Position numbers and translations under genes: made by a program
Shown: positions 11,013 to 22,763 of the stretch, piece by piece
How positions within the stretch are numbered: position 1 is the first letter of the stretch
Layout: the number at the start of each line of letters is the position of its first letter
From: Dermatophagoides farinae
Taxonomy: Eukaryota; Arthropoda; Arachnida; Sarcoptiformes; Pyroglyphidae
Direction of reading: 5' to 3'
Assembly (NCBI RefSeq): GCF_024713945.1
Contig: NC_134684.1
Location: 4,223,001 to 4,287,000, forward strand
DNA length: 64,000 nucleotides
Notes under the pieces: model-generated
What the model saw: only the letters and a program-made list of their open reading frames with translations
Told to the model about the DNA's origin: nothing
The model's database searches: none

Positions 11013-13583
11013 ATTTAACCAAACGTATCGATCGATTGTTTGAGATTGTGGATCACAAATCAACCGACCAACAAAGTCTAACAGGTGTCCCTGTCACACA
11101 CCTGGACATACCACTGCCATTATAACCACACAGACATACACTTGACTTATTGAATGTCGATGTCACCTGTTGTGCTGTGTATGAGTGTGTTTCATCATCA
11201 AACAAAAACGATACACGACTATGACGACGACCAATCGACCCGTCGTCTTCGATGTCAGCATGAAACATTCGAACCACACACACACACACACACTTGACTT
11301 GATTCGCTATTGCAAACTCGAAATAAATAAAGTTTCCTAGGCCGGTCATGCGTTCGACGACCTCAAGAGAAAATTATTTTGATTTGAAAGCACTTTCGGG
11401 ACGGTACCATTCATCGGTTTTCCTTTCCCTTCCCCGTACAAAAACACACACACTTGTGATGCTTACAACTTAGAGACTGGTCGCGCCCGTTTCGATAAAT
11501 CTCTCCATGGAGCAATGTGCTTTTTTCATCAGTCTGCTGCTCAGTTCATTGGATTGCCATTGGAATTGGCCGGTTGGATGGATGAATAATGCTGGTAATA
11601 ATATTGTTGGTTGATGTGATGCCAAAATGGAAATAAAGAAATGTGAAAGAAAAACGAATGATGTGAAATCGAATAACATAGGAATGTCAGTTCGATGTCA
11701 TTGTCTTCATAAAAAAAGAATTCCGAAAGGCAATCCGCATTTTTCAGAATGTGATAATTTCGAACTTGAGTCGGCATTAAAAATAATGACCGGAAAAAGA
11801 ATATAACTTTTTATTAATGGCAAAAAAAATCTACTCACCAAAAATTCATTTACATCTACCGGTTTTCAAATCACTTTTTATGGGTTACTTATTATTGCAA
11901 TGATTTGTTTATTGAGAGATCCAATCGATAATGGATGGATGTTGGGTTGCGTTCTAGTGATGAAACCAATGAAATGATGAAAAACACATGATCATCATCA
12001 TCATTAATGATGAATATCATGATCAAAATATCATTGGAAAATTCATGATAAACAACATTCTTGAATGGAAAAAATAAGAAAATTTTTTACAGAACCAATG
12101 CACTTGATAAAATATTGTTATCGTTGACAATGACAAGAATTTGTTCCAGGAACGAGTTAAACTAAACTCTTTCAATATGAATATTCGAAACGAAACGAGA
12201 AAAAAAATCAAATTTTGTTTAAATCAAAAAAATGTCGAACAACAACCAAACGACGAATTTCGAATGACGATGAGATGTTGATGATGATGACACCAATGTT
12301 TCATGAGAACATTTAGTTTTTTTTTCTGGATGATGATTGTGATGCTTGTTGGAATGGGACGACTGACGAAGCAGAACTCTCTGGTCGTTGGTTGGATGAT
12401 GATGATGATGGTGGTAATAGTATATTTTGGTATCGAATTGGTAGTAGTGGTGGTGAATAATAATAAAAAAAAAGAACATACAAGAACTGAGACTTGGACT
12501 GAACGTCTGCAAACACACATAGCACATGCATAATTAATACATACACACATATCAAACACACAATGGGACCTGTTGCGCCACCTGTTCGAATGTATATTTC
12601 ATGTGTGTTTTTTGGAGGGTGAGAAAGAGGGAGGGAGGGAGAGCTGGTTTTTTTTCTGGGACGTGTTTATCGTCGTCGGTTAGATAGATAGTGTTCGTGA
12701 GATTAACATCTTCATGTGTATGATGATGAGGGTGAGCATAAATGTTGTTGGAGAATTGAAAATTATTTTGGGATGTAGAATAAATGATGATGGGAATGGT
12801 TTGGATGACTTGTCGGTTCATTTCATTTTTTTCTGGTTTTTGGCACATGAGCACATTTGTTTTTTGGTGGGCAATAAATGTTTCTGTAACCAACAAGTCA
12901 TTTCGAAGATTAAGATGACGAGAGAATACAGCTCCGCCTGTGTTTCATCGTCATTTGATTTTGATATTGTGACAACAGCAGCAAACGTTGGTTGGTTTTA
13001 TTTTTTTCTCGCGAATTCGTGGTTGCTGGTTGTCTATAAATCCATAGTTATAGTCCGGATGAAACGTTTTTTTTTGTTGAAATTTTTGTTCAGTTCTGAT
13101 TATATGAATGGTGTGTTTGTTGTGCGCGGTATGGTTTTGAAATTATATCCAACCATCACCAGAAGAGGAGGATGAGAATGAATAAGAGGAGGATGTTATA
13201 GATGTGACGATACATTCGTGCTCCGTCAATGACGCCAGAAAACAAATTTTTAAGAACACAATGGACAAAATGGTATTGGTGATTATTTTATCCATAATTC
13301 AAATGCACACATTCTATCTATCTCTCTTTCTCTCACTAGTAAAAACTAATACATCCGGCACATCCGGTTGCACATTTTATTTTTTTACAGTGGTAGAATC
13401 CAGAAAAAACAAATTCGAAAAAATCACACAACCGGAAATGTACAAAGTGTGTTCAATATATCATCGATACATATTGTGATTTGCATATGGTTGGATGACA
13501 TAATCATTATTTTTGCTAATTTTTTTGGTTCGTTCGTCAGTTTTAAGCATCTTTTTTTTTGATGATGATGCTCGAACGAACGA

Positions 13584-13624
13584 AAACGAACGACCTTGGC
13601 CTTTTCGATCAGGGTCGTTCGTTT
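13584..13624. repeat. Perfect 12-bp inverted repeat (hairpin)
   Basis: Arms 13584-13595 (AAACGAACGACC) and 13613-13624 (GGTCGTTCGTTT) are perfect reverse complements around a 17-nt loop, inside the gene-poor region. GC content of the arms is above the background. The function is unknown. Confidence 0.7.
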
Positions 13625-14661
13625 GTTTGATTTGAATGGTTTGACGGTTGGATCATCCAGCCACCATCATGAATGAATATTTTCAGGGCGGGTTTTGGAA
13701 TTTCTCAATTCAATTCGAAATTACCATGATGGTGTATGATGAGGATGATGGTTGACTGGTTTGGTTGATCCACAAGTTTTCCATCATCATCATCATACCT
13801 ACGATTGATGATGATTATTTTATTACATAACATTGAAGCCTGTAACTTTTATGTTTCGTTAAAGACCAGTCTCGAAGTGTTCTCCTGAAATCATGTTTCA
13901 GGTTTTTTTTAAACATTCAATTTGATTGTGCGCGCCTTTCATTCTTGCGCTTTTTTTGGGAATTCGAATCGAATCGAATGTGTATATGCATGCATGGTGC
14001 AATCAACCAACCAAAGAAAACATTCAACAATACGAATAGCTAAATATTGATAATGACGAAGGTGGAATGAATGGCTCATCGTTTTTTTGTTGTTGCTATT
14101 AAACTGTTTTAATGGATACAATATCGATGCAATCGAAACCTGGACTGGACTGGATGAAAGATTGAAAGAAATGGCCAAAGAACAGAAAAACAACAAGAAA
14201 AAAGAGAATTATTGTGCCAAGATCGATGTGCAACTCGATAGATTCGTTGATGATGATGGTGGTGGACTCAACTCGAATGATTGGTTTAGCTTAAGTGGGG
14301 ACAAATCGAATTTCATTTAAATTTTTTTTGTTGTCCAGGAAAAAGAGACAACATAAACTAATCTAATCTTGTCAACCACGATGTAAATATCTTTTAGTTC
14401 TTTTTTTTCACCATTCCCAAAGTGATTGGTGGATAGAGTTTTCTTTATAGTCTTTTTTCTCTGAAAATAAGTTTTCCATTTTTAGAATTCGACAACTTTT
14501 TGCCAAGTTTCCATCATTTTTGTTTGTTTTCTTTCATGACAGAATGAAAAATTCTGGAATTCGAATTTCACATTCGAATATATAGTATATCTTGTGATAT
14601 TCTGGAAATGAAAGTGAGAATGAAAGAAAAACTTGTTGACATCGACAAGAAAGAATGTTTG

Positions 14662-14679
14662 GTGTGTGTGTGTGTGTGT
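14662..14679 (+). repeat. (TG)n microsatellite
   Basis: Dinucleotide run. Similar runs lie at 15349-15369, 16207-16223, 18299-18316 and, as CA, at 11275-11293 and 16440-16456. Confidence 0.9.
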
Positions 14680-17600
14680 TGTGTGATGGAGATAAATGAA
14701 TAAAATGAATGCGACATTTATTCATTTAAAAACGCGCAATGTATGAAATACAAGTAATGTATGGCATTCATTCTTGAGATGATGATGACGATGATTCCAT
14801 TCCATTCCAAAAATAATTTCCAATCTTTTTTCGCATTTCCAGTTGGCACAATGCCTTGAATGCCAATTCGCTTTTGCCATTGTTGGTGGTGGTGATCTTC
14901 CTCCCTCCGTGAATTTCTTTGGAATGATTGGTGGTGGTAATGATGGTGATGTAGAAACACACAGCAAACATCCTCATCCTTATGACTATCATATCATCAT
15001 GTTTTGTCTTTTATTCTTTCTTTATTCATTCATATAAAAGATGTTCTCAAATGATGAAAAAAAAGACAAAATTCCCGTTCAATTGTTCAACAACAATCTT
15101 CATCAAGGATCATTCGTCGTCGTCAATGGTTTGTGTTTGTGGGATATTGTTGAATTTTTATTTTCTGGTTTTTAGAATCCAATGGGCAAGGGGGAAAATT
15201 TCAATTCAAAAAAAGGGCAGAAAAAAGGCGTTGGCATTCATCATCATTATCATTCATATCAACCATCCGAAAACCAACATCGAACCATTTCCAATTTTGG
15301 TTCATTTCCAAAAAGAAACTTTTAAATGTAATGTGCGTATGCAAGCAATGTGTGTGTGTGTGTGTGTGTTTGTTGTTCCGTTGCTACTGCTACATCATTT
15401 GTGTGTGTATAAAGCGACGAAATAACGATGATGGAAAAAAAAATTCACTTGTTAGTTTGGCCATATTTATTAAAAACAATGAATTGAATTGAATGTTTTG
15501 GCACACATCAACCAATTGGATTTCATGTTTCTGGTATTTTGATTTCTGTATAGTCAACTATGATGTGTGTGTGTGTTGTATTTGTGTATGTGTGGAGGAG
15601 GATGATATTATTTTGTTTGAATTGATGGCTATGATGGTACACTTTGTGTATGTGTTTGTATTTGTGTGTGTGTGTTTGGTATGTTTCATCAAAATACAAA
15701 ACAAATCAAACATAGTGAGAAAAAAAACAGGCACCAAACCCAAAAGGAAACAAACACACAAACACTAAATACACACACAGACAAATAGGCAATATTCTGC
15801 TCCGTCATTGGCCCCCTCCTTGCCTTCCACCACCACCATCATCATCCTAATCATCAATTTTTTGAGATTTTTTTTTCGTTTCAAACTGAATTGCCCCGAC
15901 AAGCAATATGCAGGCATAACATCCAAATGATATAAGCTCATTTCCAACCATAAAAAGTTTGAACTCAAATCATATTGGAATGGAATGACTGCTTGGTTTT
16001 AGTTTCGGAATGATGGGACTTGATATTTGTTTCAGCAAGAACAAAAACAAAAAAATGGAACGTTTCTGGAAAAAAAGACTATATGTGTATTTGTTAAAAC
16101 AAAAACCGGTCTGATGGCCATCCTCTTTCACCTTCGACCCTCGGATTTTTCCTTTTTTTTTTGATTGACTTGAAATGGTCTGGCTGTGTATCAAGCGCTC
16201 AGTATATGTGTGTGTGTGTGTGTTTCCAAAAACATGGGTACCAAAAACCAGCCACATTTAAAATGCCATTTCAATTCGATTGATGATAATGATTATGGCA
16301 GAAACAAAAACAGAAGAGAACAGATCTCAAATCCAGACCAGTCTATGGAAATTCCAATTTCGTGTTCTGTTCTAAAGCTGTCGTTGTTATTATTGTTGTT
16401 TTTGAAACTAGAGTTTTTTTTGCGCTTCGTCATGGTGGTCACACACACACACACACGAAATGTGACGATACACCATGAAACAGGCCAGGATGCATGTGGT
16501 TTGTGTGTACATAAGTGTGTTTGTGCAGGCAAGAAAAATCGAACCGGAACTAGAGAAAAGAGAATAGAAATGATTCATTTGAATTATGACATTGATCGTG
16601 ATGATATTTGGAACATTTCTTTTGAACTTTAAGTTTAAACGATCCATGGTATCCGACATATTAATCAAATATACACCCACTTACAAGGGATAAAAATAGA
16701 TTAAATCACTTTTAACATTCATTTTATGATTATGACAACGAGTTCAACAAGTTTTTGTTTTTGGCAACAATTCTTGAATCTAACAAAAAAAAAAAAAATT
16801 CGAATTATATTCGGAATAGCAGCAACAACAATAAAAGCACAATAGCCATTTTAGTCATTTCTTCATGCACTACATCTATATTATCACTTTTCCCTGAAAA
16901 TGTTTTTGGGCCAAGAAGTTTCATGCACGATCATGATCGTCGTTGTTTCACTTCCAAACCGACATCATAAAGGGAGAGATTTAATATTGTTTTCCCTTCG
17001 TTTATAATTGGGGGAATGTATTCTTTTGCCACTTTTTTCCTTGGTTGTCGTTGGGAAACTGGTCTAACAAGAACTGTTGTGGACTATGATTATGATGATG
17101 GGTTTGAATGTGAATTTCGTTTATCGTTTATCGTTCTTTTTTTTATGTGACTTGATATGCGCCATGAATTTTGCTGAAATTCATGATGCTGGCCATTAGA
17201 CTACCCTCGAGATGTGTGAATTGTGATTTGATCGGTCGTTTTGGAATGAGAATGAGGAGAAGGATGTTGTATGCTTTCAATTTTTTTTTTCTTTCTTTGT
17301 ACTAAGTTGGATGTAATCTTGATCTGTTGAATTGTGCTATTGGATTGATCTCGGTGCAATGTTCGACTATAGGCTAAACTAACCGTAGATGATCAATCTA
17401 ATGAATCAATGTAATTATTCAAAAAAAAAAAACAATTTAAAAATGGCCGAATTGAATGTTGGACGAAACCATCGATATGATGATATCGATTGTAATTTGA
17501 TTGTAATTATCATTATCATTATCATTAAATTAAGAGGAATTTTTCTCCTATTTATCCTGAAACATGTTTAAATGAATTTAATTGATTAATTTTTATTGAC

Positions 17601-19113
17601 GTCCATCCAAATGCCTTGACGATCATCCAAACTGTAATGTATAATGATACCATACAACATAATTTGAACATGATAATCGTTAGTTTGTTGAAACAAAGCG
17701 ACAGAGAGGAAATGGTGAATCGAAATTTGTCGATTCGTTTGAATATTTTGTTTTGTTTTGTTTTTTTTTATCGAATCGATGATTGGTATTTATCCCCAAT
17801 GCAACACCAAGTTGTACTCATCATCAAATTATTGAATATCAAATTGGTGTACATGTGTGTGTGGGTGTTGAATAGTGGAGCAATTCTAGCATCATTATAT
17901 TATTAATGATGACAATAATTTGTTGTGCCATATCATGATGATGATGACGATAATATAAATGTCTATATCTCACTAAAATTCTCAGAAAGAAAAAATAAAT
18001 GATTATCTGCAAGAAAATTTGGCGTCTCAAAACTGAGACTGCTCGACATTTTTTTTGTTTGTTTGTTGTTGTTTTGAAGCAAAGATCTACTTTTTTTCAC
18101 TATATAATAATGATTCGATTCGATTTGTGCTTGTGTACATTCGGTGTTCTTGAGATATTTTGACAAGGTCATTTGCCAGAAACAATCCTATATTATTGGC
18201 ACACACACGCACACATACATACATACAAAGAGTTTGGGCGCCATTCCAATCCACAATCCAATGTTATTTACTATCGAATTGAATCAACCAAGCAACCAGT
18301 GTGTGTGTGTGTGTGTCTGTCACATTCGAGTTTTTTCTTCGTTGTTGTTTTTTTCCTTGAAGTTTTGTAGTTTTTTTTTCAGTAGCTTTCAAAATCAAAA
18401 ATTCAGGATTTTGATTTCTGCATTATCATTGCATTATGGTTTTTTCTGGTTCGATTTGATAAAATAATAAATTTTGTAGAACAATTATTTGTCGCTCCCA
18501 AAAACACACCACAATGAATGATTGAAAGAAAAATGTTGAATGATGTAGTCAAGTCCTGATTGAAGTGAAACGAATATTCATTCAAAAATGCAATGATATG
18601 GTGTTTTCTCTATTTCATTCTGAGAGCAACAAAAATGTTTGGACAATTGATGGATTTGCTATCGGGAATAATACCTGTTGCACCTACTACTAAGCCGACC
18701 TGCATGATTATTGTGTATAGTCATTGTCCATAGATAAGCCATGTTGGTGGATAGAATAATGCAGCAAAATACAACAATAAAACAGGATTGACATCTATGA
18801 CTATTTTTCCGACATTCCAAGTTTTTTATATAGATCTTTCGAATTTAATCAAATTGATGAATATAATTGCGGGTAACGTGTTACAAGTTCCTTTCTAGTG
18901 CGCGTGCGTCAAAATTTTGAATCCAAAAAAAATTTACAGATAAATTGAACCCAATAATTTGCTAATGATAATATATTAATAGGATTTCGTTGTTTCCGAA
19001 GAATCAGACCATCATAATTCTGCATGGATTGAAAAAAAATTCAATAGCTCTGAACAAAATCAGCTGTTTTGAGGGTCGATTCGATTCTATTTCTACCTTG
19101 ATATTCAGATTTG

Positions 19114-22100
19114 ATGTGCCGTTTTTCAATTCCGACACGTGTTTTTTCTATAACCAAGTTTTTTCGAGAAAGTAGCAAATTTGCTACTCCAAATTATAAT
19201 CGTTTGTCAAGAAGAATGTATGAAATATTGGCAGAAAGTGTTGTGAGTGATTCAAACAATGGTCAAACTGTTATTGTCACCGAAAAAGTAGTCAAAGATT
19301 ATACCGAAAAGTTGCTCAAAATTCCAAATTTCTTGCAGCAAAAACAAGAAAAGGGTTTCCTGATTCGTTCTGAAAGTGATAAATTTGACTATAAAATTCT
19401 CAGACTTGCAAATGACATTCGAATTGTTTTAATATCCGATCCAACATATAAACAATTGTCTCAATCTGCAAGTGAAGATATCGATGAATCTAATGATGAA
19501 AATGAAGGTGATGATGATGAGGAAAAAATGTCGACAATGTCGGATGAATCGATTATGAATGGTAATGTAAAAAATGCTGCAATCGTTATCGGCGTCAAAG
19601 TTGGTTCTATCCAAGATCCTAAGGAAATTCAAGGTATGGCTCATATGTTAGAACATCTTCTAACCATGGGATCGGAAAAATATCCGGCCGAAAACGCTAT
19701 CGATGAATTTCTTTCATCACATGGTGGATATCAAAATGCACATACAGAGATTGAACATACAATTTATGAAATCAAAGTTCATCCTAAACATGTTTCTCAA
19801 GGTTAGTCTAGTTTAATTTGATTCTTTTCATTCATTTTTTTTTTGTTTTATGATTTAAATTATCAGTAATCGACTTGATTGGCAATGCTTTCATTAAACC
19901 ATTATTACGTCAAGAATCGATTGAGAAAGAAATCAAACCGATTGATACTGAATTCGTACAGGCAAAAGATGATGATGATTTACGTGTGGATGTTTTGTTA
20001 AGTCATCTAGCTGATACTGATCATCCAGTGAATAAATTTATGTGGGGCAATAAAAAATCACTTATCGATGATCCAAAAGCCAACAATATAGACGTACACA
20101 AAATGTTATTGAATTTTTATCGAACATTCTATCAGCCTGAAAATATTGTCGTTGTAGTGCAGGCACAAGAATCATTGGAAAATCTGCAACTATGGACGAC
20201 ATCAGTTTTTTCGAATGTTGTCAAACCCATGATGCCCGATAATTTGATGACGATTGAGAAATTTCAAGGAAAATTGCCCTTCAAATTTGGACTGGAATCA
20301 CGATTTAATCGTTTGTATCGTGTTGAATCAATCGATGATGGAACACGTTTGTTGATAAATTGGTGTCTGCAACCGGTCATTGATCAATATCTAATAAGTC
20401 CTAATGATTATTGGGCATCATTGATCGGTTATGAAGGAAAAGGAAGTTTGATATCCTTGCTACGTGAAAGAAATCTTGCCATGGAAATTTTTACCGATAG
20501 TGAAATTTTTTGTCAATCTAATAATAATTTTTTCATCATATTCAACATTGATTTACATCTGACTGATATGGGTGCATCTAATCTTGATACAATCGTGCAG
20601 TTATTATTCGAATTTTTGACCGTTCTTCAACGATCCGGTGCTCAAGAATATTATTATAATGAGAAACAGGCGATTGCATTGTATTCATTCAATAAGAAAT
20701 CAGAAAAAGATTCACTATCGAATTCGATTGAATTAGCCAAAAATCTTCTTTACTTACCGCTAGAGCATGTTTTAACTGGTACATCTTTATTCTATCATTA
20801 TGATGATGAGATTATCAATAATTTCGGCAGCCAACTGACAATCGATAAGGCAAATTTTATAGTTTTGAATAAAAAACTTGAAGAAAATTTTGAAACACAA
20901 GTTGAACCATGGATGAATATCAAATATCAAAGTAGTGAAATTCCCGAAAAATGGAAAAGTAATGCCAAGAATTGCAGTGGCAAATCAAATTATTTTTACT
21001 ATCCAAAACCAAATCGATTTTTAGCCAAAAATTTTGACCTTTTAGCCGATACACTGCCACAAGATTGTGCGGAAAGAAAACAAGGTGATTATCCGATGAA
21101 GATTATTGATGAGAAACGAATGACTGTTTGGCATAAATGTGATTTTAATTATCGTCTACCAAATGCTTCGTTTAATATTCATATTCTTAGTCCATTCAAT
21201 GAAAATTGTTTAGAAAATGTTGCATTCAATGTTGTTCTACAAGAATATCTAACCATCATTCTACAAGAGGATACTTATGATGCATATGAAGCACATATGA
21301 AATGGGAACTAGCTCGTACATGTTATGGGTTGACTTTAGGTGCAAAAGGTTTCAATGAAAAATTAGCCGAACTTGTCCTTATTGTTATGGAACGTTTTTT
21401 ATCCGTTGACTTTTCTGAAAACCTGTTGAACTCAATCAAAAATGATATAATCAAAGAATATCGAAACAAAAATCGAGAATCACAAACATTCAATCAGGAA
21501 ATTTTCTCTTCCATTTTGATGGAACGACATTTTTCTTATCTAAATCTTATACAAAAAATTCAAACTGTAACCATTGAAAATTTAAGGGATTATAATGAAA
21601 AGTTTTTGTCAAATATCTCATTCGAAATTCTTGTTCAAGGTAATTAATTGTCAATTTGCTATTTCATAACAATTAATTTTTGTTTATAGGCAATATAAGC
21701 ATCAAGGAAACGATCGAGCTCGCCAAACGACTTGAATCAATGTTTCTGAACAATAATAAACAGATTGATCCACCATTAGAACGAATAAAGCAACGTGTTA
21801 TACAAATACCTTCTGGAAATAATCGCATTCGATTACTTACATTGGCCGATTCAAGTTGTATGTCTTATCTGGAATTATATCAACAATTAGGACCATTTGA
21901 TATTCGATCAAAATGTTATCAATCACTTTTTGTTGAAATGATAAATGAACAATGTTTCCATGTTCTAAGGTAAATTCATTCAATGTGGGTTTTATTCTGT
22001 TAAATTTTTATTCTGTTTTCGACAGAACATGCGAAGGCTTAGGCTATATGGTGGGTTGTTGTAGCCAGAATATGTTCGGCATACTTGGTTTCAGTGTTTA

Positions 22101-22738
22101 CGTAGCATCCGATGCCGATAAATTCGATTGCTCATTTCTTGATAAACGTATCCGTGAATTTCTTGAAAATTATTGCAAAAAATTTATTCATGAAACATTA
22201 AATGAAGAAAAATTTCATGAATATGTTACGGCTGCAATAACCGAAAAATTGGCACCATATCTTAATCTTGATGATGAAACAACAAAACATTTGACCGAGA
22301 TTATTATCTATGACTATTGTTTTGATAGAGCAAAAAAAGAAGCCGCTCAATTACAAACGGCTAAATTGCAGGATTTTCGTAATTGGACCGATGAATTTAT
22401 ATTTTTACCCTGGAATCAAAGAAAAATGCTCAGTGTTGAGGTAAATTTTTTTAAATGAATGAAAAAATTAGATGAAAATCATTGTGACTAATTATATTAT
22501 TTTATTACTTTTAATTATCATTTAGGTTGTTGGAAATGGTTGCAAAGCTATGAACGAATGTTTGACATTGGATTGTCAGCCCGTCTGTAGTGAATACATT
22601 TGTAAAAATGATGAATCGCAAGTCATACGATTATTACAATCAAAATGCAAGGATGATCAATTCATTGTGAATATTGATGATTTCCGTAAAAGTTTATCAT
22701 TTTATCCGATACAAAAATCGTTGAAAGATTTGATTTGA
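19114..22738 (+). CDS. NRDC: Nardilysin-like M16 zinc metallopeptidase
   Basis: M16A endopeptidase of the insulysin/nardilysin family. Exons 19114-19801, 19867-21639, 21690-21969, 22026-22440 and 22526-22738 join in frame to 1122 residues, the usual size. The inverted zinc motif HxxEH is HMLEH at residues 177-181. The downstream glutamate ligand lies in KEIKPIDTEF just after the first intron. An acidic insert (about residues 118-140, SEDIDESNDENEGDDDEEK) sits between the first beta strand (RIVLISDP) and the zinc motif; this placement is typical of nardilysin and absent from insulysin. The motif GILGFSVYVAS near the C-terminus also favours nardilysin. The start chosen, at 19114, gives an Arg/Ser/Phe-rich leader that could be a mitochondrial presequence. 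A later ATG (MYEILAES) is an alternative. The gene is tail-to-tail with NCKAP1, 25 bp apart. Confidence 0.92.
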
Positions 22739-22739
22739 A

Positions 22740-22745
22740 AATAAA
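22740..22745 (+). terminator. Poly(A) signal of the nardilysin-like gene
   Basis: AATAAA starts one base after the stop codon. Cleavage 10-30 bp downstream would fall at or inside the last codons of the opposing NCKAP1 gene, so the two transcripts should overlap. Confidence 0.65.
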
Positions 22746-22763
22746 ATACATAATCATTATTGA

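Larger units (their letters stand above)
8575..19113. other. 10.5-kb gene-poor, repeat-rich region
   Basis: No open frame here shows recognisable protein similarity, a plausible splice chain or normal composition. The long frames translate simple repeats. The DNA holds many microsatellites: (GAAA)n at 9560-9584, (GA)n at 10418-10438, CCAT/AGCC/AACC arrays at 10946-11012, (CA)n or (TG)n at 11275-11293, 14662-14679, 15349-15369, 16207-16223, 16440-16456 and 18299-18316, plus many GAT/CAT runs. It lies upstream of both the minus-strand paired/Tc1-like gene and the plus-strand nardilysin-like gene, so it must contain both promoters. A regulatory role or an unannotated noncoding RNA is possible but not shown. 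Confidence 0.6.

Noticed and set aside
13204-13562. Overlapping plus-strand frames near 13.2-13.6 kb
   Set aside because: Each is short, changes frame without splice signals, and shows no conserved motif.
8700-18600. Many open frames of 60-150 codons in the gene-poor tract
   Set aside because: They translate CA/TG, CAT/GAT or poly-T repeats on several frames at once, lack splice partners and resemble no family. The composition is that of simple sequence, not protein.
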